From contig NZ_CP088022.1 of the NCBI RefSeq assembly GCF_013373795.3, forward strand, positions 6,076,001 through 6,140,000: a stretch of 64,000 nucleotides of DNA, read 5' to 3'. Below the pieces are notes generated by a model. The model made no database searches and was not told the DNA's origin. It saw only the letters and a program-made list of their open reading frames with translations. Numbering within the stretch: position 1 is the first letter of the stretch; every line of letters begins with the position of its first letter. The position numbers and the translations under genes are program-made. This DNA is from Bradyrhizobium quebecense. Its GTDB lineage: Bacteria; Pseudomonadota; Alphaproteobacteria; Rhizobiales; Xanthobacteraceae. This document shows positions 10,387 through 17,817 of this stretch, in pieces.

Positions 10387-11097
10387 TCAATAACACCGCG
10401 AGGCCACGAACGCGTGGACGCGGTTGTCGCCGAGCACGTGTGCCATGAAACCCGGCGATCCGAAAATCCGCGCGAAAGCGGCGTCGCGGATGCTGAGGCC
10501 CCCGGTGTAGGCGCCGAACGCCGGCATCACCGCGCGCTCGCCGTCACTTGCAAAGCAACGGCGCTCGATCGAGCGGCCGCGGGTCGGCACCCGCGCCTTG
10601 GGGTGGAGGTGCCCGGCGATCTCGCCGGCAGCGCCGGTCGGCTCATGGCGGAACACAATCGGGCCGACCGCGACCTCGGTCGCGACCACGCCGCCGAGAC
10701 TGGGCGGCAGCGCCGGATCGTGATTGCCCGAGATCCAGATCCAGTTGCGCCGCACTTGCAACGCCGCGAGCGCCTCGCGATCTACATCGGAGAGGCGCGT
10801 ATGCGCATCACGATCGTGAAAGCTGTCACCGAGCGCGATCACCTGCCTGGGATCGTGCCGCGCGATGACGGCGGCAAGCCGGCTCAATGTCGCGACCGTG
10901 TCGTAGGGCGGCAGCAGCACGCCACGGCTGGCAAAGCTCGAGCCTTTTTCCAGATGCAGGTCGGACACCACGAGCAGGCTCCGCTGTTCCCAGAACAGCG
11001 CGCCCGAGCAATCCGCCACGAAGCCGACATCCGCCACCGTGACCCTCGAAACGCGCATGTCGTCACCGTCTCGCAAAACCTGCGCGCTTGCCGTCAC
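10387..11097 (-). CDS. pdeM: ligase-associated DNA damage response endonuclease PdeM
   Basis: A 236-residue calcineurin-like metallophosphoesterase. The motifs are in order: VVSDLHLEKG (D-x-H), ALGDSFHD (GDxxxD), WISGNHD (GNHD) and IAGHLHPKA (GHxH). This matches TIGR04123 proteins that accompany Lhr-type helicase, MBL exonuclease and ATP ligase in bacterial repair clusters. It lies 24 bp downstream of the helicase stop, so they form an operon. The start used is the GTG at 11097; the ATG at 11058 is an equally plausible start. The stop is close to the IS110 right end. Confidence 0.85.
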   Translation of the reverse strand: MTASAQVLRDGDDMRVSRVTVADVGFVADCSGALFWEQRSLLVVSDLHLEKGSSFASRGVLLPPYDTVATLSRLAAVIARHDPRQVIALGDSFHDRDAHTRLSDVDREALAALQVRRNWIWISGNHDPALPPSLGGVVATEVAVGPIVFRHEPTGAAGEIAGHLHPKARVPTRGRSIERRCFASDGERAVMPAFGAYTGGLSIRDAAFARIFGSPGFMAHVLGDNRVHAFVASRCY

Positions 11098-11121
11098 GTC
11101 CTGTTCCCCACAGTGCCAGTA

Positions 11122-13887
11122 TTACGTCGTCGCCTCCCGCACGAGTTCCTCGGCCGCCTCGGCCAGAAGCTCGTCGGATGCTTCGCCATAAACTGACTCG
11201 CGGCCGATTTCCAGCAGCGCGGGCACGGCAAGCGGAGAAACGTGGTCGAGGTCCTTGTGGGTGATTCGGCCGTGGATGCGCGAAAGCATGTCGCTGAGAC
11301 GGCGGAGATCGAGCAGTCCCGTGGCGGCATCGCCGCGCGCGGCGCGCAGCAGCACATGGTCGGCCTGGTGCTTGCGCAGCACGTCGTAGATCAAATCGGT
11401 CGAGAACAGCACCTGACGGCGCGACTTCTCCTCGTCGGTGAAGCGGCGCGCGATCAGCCCGGAGATGATGGCGCAGTTGCGGAAGGTGCGCTTCATCAGT
11501 GCGGATTCCGCAAGCCACGCCTCGAGATCGTCGCCGAGCATGTCGGGGTCGAACAGCGCATTGAGATCGAGCTTGCCGTGCCGGATCATGAAGGAGAGAT
11601 CGCCGACGCCCCAGACCGCGAGCGCATATTCGTTGGCGACGAAGCCGAGCGGACGGGCGCGCTCCAGCCGGCGCGTCAGCAGCATGCCGAGCGTCTGATG
11701 CGCGAGCCGGCCCTCGAAGGGATAGCAGACCAGGTAATGGCTGCCGCCGCGCGGAAAGGTTTCCACCAGGAGCTCGCGCACCGCAGGTACCCGCGAGAAT
11801 TTTCGCTGCAGCGACAGCCAGTCGTGCACCTGGTCCGGCAGCGCGTTCCAGGCCCGGCTGTTGTCGAGCAATTTGCGGACGCGTTCGGCGAGATAGGTCG
11901 AGAGCGGAAACTTGCCGCCCATATAGGACGGCACTTTTGCATCTTTATCATTGGCGCGGGAGACATAGACCTGGTCCTCGACCAAGGCCTCGTAGCGCAC
12001 CACCTCACCGCCAAAGACAAAAGTGTCGCCGGGCACGAGCCCCTCGATGAAGACCTCCTCGATCTCGCCGAGCATTCGGCCGCCGCGCGCGATCGCGCCG
12101 GTCGAGCCTCCGCTTTTCCCTTGCCCGCCGGCACGCGAACGCACCAGCCGCACCTTCAGCATAGTCTCCTCGACGATGGTGCCGACATTGAGACGGTAGC
12201 TCTGCCGCACCTTGGGATTGGTGACGCGCCAACGGCCCTGCTTGTCCTGCTTGATCCGTGCGAAGCGCTCATAGGTCTTCAGCGCGTAGCCGCCGGTCGC
12301 GACGAAGTCGACCACGTCGTCGAAATCGGTCCGCGCCAGCGACGCATAGGGCGCCGCGGTCCTGACTTCGTCATAGAGTTCGTCGGACAGGAACGGCTTG
12401 CCGCAGGCGCAGCCGAGCACGTGCTGGGCCAGCACGTCGAGCGCGCCCGAGCGCAGCGGCGGCGTGTCCTGCGCATTCTCGGCGATGGCGTCGATCGCGA
12501 CGGCGCATTCCAGCACCTCGAACCGGTTGGCCGGCACCAGCACGGCGCGCGAGGCCTCGTCGAAGCGGTGGTTGGCGCGGCCGATCCGCTGCATCAGCCG
12601 CGACGAGCCTTTGGGCGCGCCGATATTGATGACGAGATCGACATCGCCCCAGTCGACGCCGAGATCGAGCGAGGATGTGCAGACCACGCCGCGCAGCCGG
12701 CCGGCGGCCATCGCGTCCTCGACCTTGCGGCGCTGCGCGACGTCGAGCGAGCCGTGATGCAGCGCGATCGCAAGCCCGTCGTCGTTCATGCGCCACAGAT
12801 CCTGGAACAGCATTTCGGCCTGGCTTCGGGTGTTGACGAACACCAACGTGGTCTTGTTGCGCTTGATCAGCTCATAGACCTCGGGCAGTGCGTGGCGCGC
12901 ACTGTGGCCAGACCACGGCAGCCGTTCCCGGGTGTCGAGCATCTCGACCACCGGCGGCGCGGCGCCGCCGGCGATGACGACGGCGGCGGACACGCTCTCG
13001 CCGCCCGGCTGCGGCACCAGGAAACGCGCGAGCTGTTCCGGCTCGGCCACCGTCGCCGAGAGGCCGATGGCGCGCGCCTGCGGTGCGATGGTCCGGAGCC
13101 GCGCGAGACCGAGCGACAGCAGATCGCCGCGCTTGGAGGTGACCAGCGCATGCAGCTCGTCGAGCACGACGCGCTTCAGCGAAGAGAACAGGAAAGGCGC
13201 GTCGTCGGACGCCAGCAGCAGCGCCAGCTGCTCCGGCGTGGTGAGCAGAATGTCCGGCGGATAACGCCGCTGCCGCTGCCGCCGCGACACCGGCGTGTCG
13301 CCGGTGCGGGTCTCGATCCTGATCGGCAGCCCCATCTCGGCAACCGGCGTCTCCAGATTGCGCGCGATGTCGACCGCAAGCGCCTTCAGCGGTGAGATGT
13401 AGAGCGTGTGCAGCCCGCTGGAGCGGCGAACGCTGCGGCCGATGGAGATGAGACTTTGGGAGGCCCCCGCTGCGAGGGCTCCCTCCCCCCTTGCGGGGGA
13501 GGGCTGGGGAGAGGGGTAAGCCGTATCGTCCGGAGCAAGCGGCATACCCCTCTCCCGCCGCCCCCCGACGCGCGATTGCGCGTCAGGGGGTGTCGACCTC
13601 CGCCGCAAGGGGGGAGGTGGCGATCGTGTGCGGGTCTGCGGATTCGCAGCACTTCCCTCCCCACTCAACTCCACCAACGTCGGCAAGAACCCCGCCAGCG
13701 TCTTGCCCGCCCCCGTAGGCGCGATCAGCAGCGCCGAACGCTCCTCACGCGCCTTCGCCAGCAGCGCGAGCTGATGCTCGCGCGGCGACCAGCCGCGCGA
13801 GGCGAACCAGTCGCGAAACCGGCGCGGCAAGAGATCGGCCGTTTCCGACGGCGTGACGGAAAAGAGATCGAGCGTCGACACGCCCAA
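11122..13887 (-). CDS. ligase-associated DEXH-box helicase (Lhr-Core type)
   Basis: A 921-residue superfamily 2 helicase of the TIGR04121 family. The motifs are: I APTGAGKTLAGF (about 56-67), Ia LYISPLKAL, II VVLDELHAL, III GLSATVAEP, IV TLVFVNTRSQAEMLF, V SLDLGVDWGDVDLV and VI QRIGRANHR. A C-terminal winged-helix/Lhr region follows. Family members are about 820-840 residues long. The extra length is explained by a Pro/Arg/Gly-rich segment at about residues 78-158, between motifs I and Ia, which is repeat DNA (see 13416-13655). It is probably a 3'-5' helicase that works with PdeM, the exonuclease and the ligase. Confidence 0.88.
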   Translation of the reverse strand: MGVSTLDLFSVTPSETADLLPRRFRDWFASRGWSPREHQLALLAKAREERSALLIAPTGAGKTLAGFLPTLVELSGEGSAANPQTRTRSPPPPLRRRSTPPDAQSRVGGRRERGMPLAPDDTAYPSPQPSPARGEGALAAGASQSLISIGRSVRRSSGLHTLYISPLKALAVDIARNLETPVAEMGLPIRIETRTGDTPVSRRQRQRRYPPDILLTTPEQLALLLASDDAPFLFSSLKRVVLDELHALVTSKRGDLLSLGLARLRTIAPQARAIGLSATVAEPEQLARFLVPQPGGESVSAAVVIAGGAAPPVVEMLDTRERLPWSGHSARHALPEVYELIKRNKTTLVFVNTRSQAEMLFQDLWRMNDDGLAIALHHGSLDVAQRRKVEDAMAAGRLRGVVCTSSLDLGVDWGDVDLVINIGAPKGSSRLMQRIGRANHRFDEASRAVLVPANRFEVLECAVAIDAIAENAQDTPPLRSGALDVLAQHVLGCACGKPFLSDELYDEVRTAAPYASLARTDFDDVVDFVATGGYALKTYERFARIKQDKQGRWRVTNPKVRQSYRLNVGTIVEETMLKVRLVRSRAGGQGKSGGSTGAIARGGRMLGEIEEVFIEGLVPGDTFVFGGEVVRYEALVEDQVYVSRANDKDAKVPSYMGGKFPLSTYLAERVRKLLDNSRAWNALPDQVHDWLSLQRKFSRVPAVRELLVETFPRGGSHYLVCYPFEGRLAHQTLGMLLTRRLERARPLGFVANEYALAVWGVGDLSFMIRHGKLDLNALFDPDMLGDDLEAWLAESALMKRTFRNCAIISGLIARRFTDEEKSRRQVLFSTDLIYDVLRKHQADHVLLRAARGDAATGLLDLRRLSDMLSRIHGRITHKDLDHVSPLAVPALLEIGRESVYGEASDELLAEAAEELVREATT
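13416..13655. repeat. repeat DNA embedded in the helicase coding sequence
   Basis: This is GC-rich inverted-repeat DNA of the CTCCCC...GGGGAG family, with blocks such as CTTGCGGGGGAGGGCTGGGG and ACCCCTCTCCCGCC. It is the same family as the intergenic copies at 13960-14110 and 22137-22280. It is read in frame by the helicase, giving residues about 78-158 with no similarity to helicases. The exact limits need a comparison with an uninterrupted homologue. Confidence 0.75.
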
Positions 13888-13959
13888 GAGGTAGGTGGTT
13901 CAGCGGGTTTCGTCGAGGGCGGGACGGAAATGGCGGCAGGTGGCAGCGGCGAAGCTTCA

Positions 13960-14110
13960 TCCCCTCCCTCTCCCCGTTCTTACGGGGAGAGGGCTGGGGT
14001 GAGGGGCTGCTTCCGCGAGAGTACCGAGCGCAGTGAGACCTGTACCCCTCACCCGGATCGCATCTTCGATGCTATCCGACCTCTCCCCGCAAGCGGGGCG
14101 AGGTTGAAGA
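13960..14110. repeat. palindromic CTCCCC/GGGGAG repeat, family C
   Basis: An intergenic element made of CCTCTCCCCGTTCTTACGG, GGGGAGAGGGCTGGGGTGAG and later ACCCCTCACCCGGATC plus CTCTCCCCGCAAGCGGGG. It sits between the helicase start and the stop of the solute-binding protein gene. Related copies lie inside the helicase gene and at 22137-22280. Confidence 0.8.
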
Positions 14111-14129
14111 ACAGCAAAAGAGCCGCCCC

Positions 14130-15356
14130 CTACTCCGTCATCGGCTCGCCCAAGAGGTCCCAGTCCTTGCCGTTGAAGATCGAGACATAGAGCGTCTTCA
14201 TCGGCGTGTAGTCGTCGGGCGTATAGCTGTAATTGATGCCGTCGAGGAAATAGGGCGAGTGGAAGCCGGCCAGCGTGGTGGCATGCTTCAGCACGTTGGC
14301 GCGGGTCAGATCGTCGCCGCAGCGGCGCAGGATCTCGCCCATCGTCGCCGCCTGGCCGTAGCCGGCGAAGGCGATGGTGTTGTCGGGATCGATGTTCGGC
14401 AGGTACTTCTTGCGCAGCTCCTCGAACGCGACCACATCGGCATCCTTCTCGTAGCGGGGCACGCCGACTTCCTTGTTGTAGCGGATCGCGACGATGTCCT
14501 TGGCGTTCTCGAGACCCGCGGCGCTCAGGATCGAGCGGCCGGTCGAGCCCGCCGACAACAATTGCAACGGCTTCCAGCCGAGCTCGGCCACCTTGCGGAT
14601 CGACTGCGACGTCGCCTTGCCGGTGGTGATGTTGTAGAAGACGTCGGCGCCCGACTTCGAGAGATTGATGAGCTGGGAATCGACCGTCGGATCGGTGAGA
14701 TCGTAGGTCTGCTCCATGATCACCTGTGCCTTGCCGCCGGCATCGGCCAGCACCTTCTTGAACGGGCCGAGGAAGTCGCGGCCGAAATCGTCGTTCTGGT
14801 AGAGGATGCCGACCTTGGCGCTCGGCTTCACGCTGACGACATGCTTGGCGAGAATGCGGGCTTCGGTCGGATAGAGCGGCAGGCCCGCCATGGTCCATTT
14901 GAAATTCTTCGGGTCGTTCCATTTCGAGGCGCCGGTGTTCAACAGCAGTTGGGGAACGCCCTTGGAATTGAGGTATTTGTGCACGGCAGTCTGCGGCGCG
15001 GTGCCGAGCGAGCCGTAGAGCGCCAGCACCTCTTCCTGCTCGACCAGGCGGCGCGTCGCCTCGACGCATTTCGGCGCGCTGTAGGCGTCGTCCATGGTGA
15101 GGAATTTCACCTTGCGGCCGTTGATGCCGCCCTTGTCGTTCAGCATCTGGAAATAGGCCTCGCCGACGCGGCCCAGCACGCCATAGAGCGAGCCGGGACC
15201 GGAATGCGGCACGGTCTGGCCGAGCTTGATCTCGGTGTCACCAGCACCCGGATCGTACTTCTTGTCGGCGGCCCGGACGAACGGCGCGGGCAGCACGGAC
15301 GCTGCGATGACAGACAATGCAGTGGCGCCGAACTCGCGCCGTGTATGCTTTTTCAT
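14130..15356 (-). CDS. ABC transporter substrate-binding protein (LivK-like)
   Basis: A 408-residue periplasmic binding protein from the ATG at 15356. The N-terminus MKKHTRREFGATALSV...APFVRA holds a twin-arginine-like signal (RREFGA). The mature part follows the branched-chain amino acid binding plan: IKLGQTVPHSGPGSLYGVLG, LNDKGGINGRKV, LYGSLGTAPQTAVHKYLN, GILYQNDDFGRDFL. No permease or ATPase genes are adjacent, so it is an orphan binding protein. The ligand may be an amino acid, amide or aromatic acid. Confidence 0.88.
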   Translation of the reverse strand: MKKHTRREFGATALSVIAASVLPAPFVRAADKKYDPGAGDTEIKLGQTVPHSGPGSLYGVLGRVGEAYFQMLNDKGGINGRKVKFLTMDDAYSAPKCVEATRRLVEQEEVLALYGSLGTAPQTAVHKYLNSKGVPQLLLNTGASKWNDPKNFKWTMAGLPLYPTEARILAKHVVSVKPSAKVGILYQNDDFGRDFLGPFKKVLADAGGKAQVIMEQTYDLTDPTVDSQLINLSKSGADVFYNITTGKATSQSIRKVAELGWKPLQLLSAGSTGRSILSAAGLENAKDIVAIRYNKEVGVPRYEKDADVVAFEELRKKYLPNIDPDNTIAFAGYGQAATMGEILRRCGDDLTRANVLKHATTLAGFHSPYFLDGINYSYTPDDYTPMKTLYVSIFNGKDWDLLGEPMTE

Positions 15357-15503
15357 TATTTCTCTCCCTGAGACGAAAAGCTCTCGCATCCCGCCATGCG
15401 CCGGGCAAGCGCGAAGTCGCCGCTTTGCGGCGCAATGCCGCGTCACGGCAAATGCGTAGCGTGTAGACTCAAGTTTGAGTGCGATGCGAAGGATCGCGGT
15501 TTC

Positions 15504-15674
15504 ACCCTCCCCTGGAGGGGGAGGGTCGACTCACATTGAGCGTAGCGAGATGTGAGGCGGGGTGGGGTGACGGTCTTTCCGCGAACAACGCTGCCCGTGT
15601 TGAGAGATCACCCCACCCCGCTTCGCATTTCGCTACGCTTCATGCGAACCGACCCTCCCCCTCCAGGGGAGGGT
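15504..15674. repeat. long inverted-repeat element (MITE-like)
   Basis: Both ends carry near-perfect complementary arms: ACCCTCCCCTGGAGGGGGAG at the left and CTCCCCCTCCAGGGGAGGGT at the right. Inner arms are GGCGGGGTGGGGTGA and TCACCCCACCCCGC. The whole 171-bp unit could fold into one long hairpin. There is no credible gene inside. Confidence 0.85.
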
Positions 15675-15681
15675 AAGCGCG

Positions 15682-16608
15682 TCACGCCTTGGTCGCGACG
15701 GCGACGAGCCCGGGCGCCGGGATGTTGTCCTCATTGCGCGCCGAGAGATCGTCGAGCAGCGCCAACGTCAGCCCCGCGGCGGCGACCGCGGCGCGCACGT
15801 AAGCTGCACTGTGGGCGTAGCGCAGCCCCTCGCCGAGGATGACACCCTCGCTGTCATGGGTCTCTGTCGTGAAGGCGAGCACGCCGCCCGCGACCAGCAC
15901 GCGCGCGGCCTCGGCGAGCACGGGCGCGAGATCGGCGACATAGACCATCGCGTCCGCAGCGAGGATCAGTTCAGCGCTGGCGTCCGGCTTGCGCGAAATG
16001 CCCTTCAGCATGTCGTCGACCTCGAGCTCGGCATAGAGCCCGGTGGCGCGCGACTTGTCGATCATGCGCGGCGACAGGTCGATGCCGATGAAGCGATCGA
16101 CGTGCTCGGCGAATGCTGCGGCCGCCAGTCCGGTGCCGCAGCCGAGATCGATCGCGCGCTTGAAGAACGCCGGCTTCCTTGCTGAGGCGCGCACCGACAG
16201 CACCGCCTTGAACAGCAGCGCCGGGCCGCGATAGCCGAGATCGCCGACCAGCGCGGCCTCGAAGCGCGGCGCATATTGATCGAACAGCGTCTGCACATAG
16301 CCCGGCGGCATCGCGCCGACGGCCTCGACGCCGAGCTGCATCAGATGCAGGCCGGCGCCATGGCGGTCTTCGGGATCGGCGTCGCGCGCGGCGCGGAAGG
16401 CTGCGATCGCCGCATCGCGCTGGCCGAGCTCGAGGCGGATCTTGCCCAGCGTGTACCAGGCCGACAGGAATTTCGGCACCAGCTCGATCGCCTGTTCGAG
16501 CAGCTCGGCGGCAGCCGGCAGATCGCCCTTCAATTGCAGGTCGCGCGCGAACTCGTAGCGGCGGTCGGCAACGAGGTCGCCGGAGGACAGAAACAGGCGG
16601 GGGGCCAT
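15682..16608 (-). CDS. TPR-containing SAM-dependent methyltransferase
   Basis: A 308-residue protein. The N-terminus carries about two tetratricopeptide repeats (RRYEFARDLQLKGDLPAAAELLEQAIEL, AWYTLGKIRLELGQRDAAIAAFRAA). A class I methyltransferase domain follows, with motif I AIDLGCGTGLAAAAF, FIGIDLSPRMIDKSR and ILAADAMVYV. This architecture is frequent in rhizobial genomes; the substrate is unknown. It separates the two arms of the repair cluster and may or may not take part in it. Confidence 0.82.
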   Translation of the reverse strand: MAPRLFLSSGDLVADRRYEFARDLQLKGDLPAAAELLEQAIELVPKFLSAWYTLGKIRLELGQRDAAIAAFRAARDADPEDRHGAGLHLMQLGVEAVGAMPPGYVQTLFDQYAPRFEAALVGDLGYRGPALLFKAVLSVRASARKPAFFKRAIDLGCGTGLAAAAFAEHVDRFIGIDLSPRMIDKSRATGLYAELEVDDMLKGISRKPDASAELILAADAMVYVADLAPVLAEAARVLVAGGVLAFTTETHDSEGVILGEGLRYAHSAAYVRAAVAAAGLTLALLDDLSARNEDNIPAPGLVAVATKA

Positions 16609-16740
16609 TTTCTCTTAGGGAACCGATCTTGGCCAAGTCTGGCCGTCCATTAAAGCACGGACTTTTTCCGGAGATGGAAGCGCGGGTCAAGCCCGCGGAT
16701 GACGGCTAAACATCGCGGATCGATCGCCTATATAGGGACA

Positions 16741-17817
16741 ATGCGCCCGCAAGACATCCTGATGCCCGTCCCGGCCGGGCTTTGCTGCAAGCCCGGCGGC
16801 TTCCACATCGATCCTGTCAGGCCGGTCGAACGGGCGCTGATCACGCATGGCCATTCCGATCATGCGCGGGCGGGGCATGGCGCAGTGCTTGCGACCCAGG
16901 AAACGCTCGACATGATGCGGCTGCGCTACGGCGAGAATTTCGCCGGCACGACGCAGGCGGTCGCTTACGGCGAGGAGATCAGGCTCGGCGACGTCACGGT
17001 GACGTTTCATCCCGCCGGGCACGTGTTGGGCTCCGCCCAGATATCGGTCACATGCAAGGATACAAGGATCGTCGCCTCCGGCGACTACAAGGACGCACGC
17101 GACCCGACCTGCGCGCCGTTCGAGCTCGTCCCTTGCGACGTCTTCATCACGGAGGCGACCTTTGGCCTGCCGGTGTTTCGCCATGGCGATGCCGCCGATG
17201 AGGTGAAGAAGCTGCAGGCGTCGGTCAGGCTGTTTCCGGAGCGCGCGCATCTGGTCGGCGCCTATTCGCTCGGCAAGGCGCAGCGCGTGATCGCGCTGCT
17301 GCGCGAGGCCGGCTACGACGCGCCGATCTACCTGCACGGCGCGATGGAGAAGATCACCTATTATTACCAGGAGCGCGGCATCCCGCTCGGCGAGCTCCGG
17401 CCCGCGCGCGGCATGAAGAAGGCCGAACTCGCCGGCACCATCACGCTGGCGCCGCCGAGCGCGACCTCCGATGTCTGGACGCGGCGCTTCCCCGATCCGG
17501 TCACCGCCTTCGCCTCGGGCTGGATGCGCGTCCGCGCCCGGGCGCGGCAGGGCGGCGTCGAGCTGCCGCTGGTGATCTCGGATCATGCCGACTGGGACGG
17601 GCTGACGGCGACGATCGCCGCCACCGGCGCCGGCGAGATCTGGGTCACCCACGGCCAGGAAGACGCGCTGGTGCATTGGTGCAAGAGCAAGGGCCTTGCC
17701 GCGCGGCCGCTCGATCTGGTCGGCTATGGCGACGAGGATGAGGGCGAGACGGCACCGATTACCGGCGAGGCACAGCCCATCGGCGAGGCACAGCCCGCCG
17801 GCGAGGCCGAAACATGA
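16741..17817 (+). CDS. ligase-associated DNA damage response exonuclease (MBL fold)
   Basis: A 358-residue beta-lactamase-fold nuclease, probably starting at the ATG at 16741 rather than 16699. The metal site reads LITHGHSDHARAGH (HxHxDH), with TFHPAGHVLGSAQ, VASGDYKD and VISDHADWDG, as in CPSF/Snm1-type nucleases and TIGR04122. The C-terminus has a short run of GEAQPxGEA repeats. The stop overlaps the ligase start (ATGA), so the products are co-translated. It probably trims DNA ends before sealing. Confidence 0.87.
   Translation: MRPQDILMPVPAGLCCKPGGFHIDPVRPVERALITHGHSDHARAGHGAVLATQETLDMMRLRYGENFAGTTQAVAYGEEIRLGDVTVTFHPAGHVLGSAQISVTCKDTRIVASGDYKDARDPTCAPFELVPCDVFITEATFGLPVFRHGDAADEVKKLQASVRLFPERAHLVGAYSLGKAQRVIALLREAGYDAPIYLHGAMEKITYYYQERGIPLGELRPARGMKKAELAGTITLAPPSATSDVWTRRFPDPVTAFASGWMRVRARARQGGVELPLVISDHADWDGLTATIAATGAGEIWVTHGQEDALVHWCKSKGLAARPLDLVGYGDEDEGETAPITGEAQPIGEAQPAGEAET

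Noticed and set aside
10310..10400. Truncation of PdeM by the IS110 insertion
   Set aside because: The PdeM protein has all metal motifs and a normal length with a family-like C-terminus; the IS lies just beyond its stop.
11242..13395. 717-codon open frame on the plus strand opposite the helicase
   Set aside because: High-GC antisense shadow; the minus strand carries all SF2 helicase motifs.
13440..15680. Repeated GC-rich blocks as a possible CRISPR array
   Set aside because: The units are inverted, irregular in spacing and of several families; there are no regular spacers and no cas genes.
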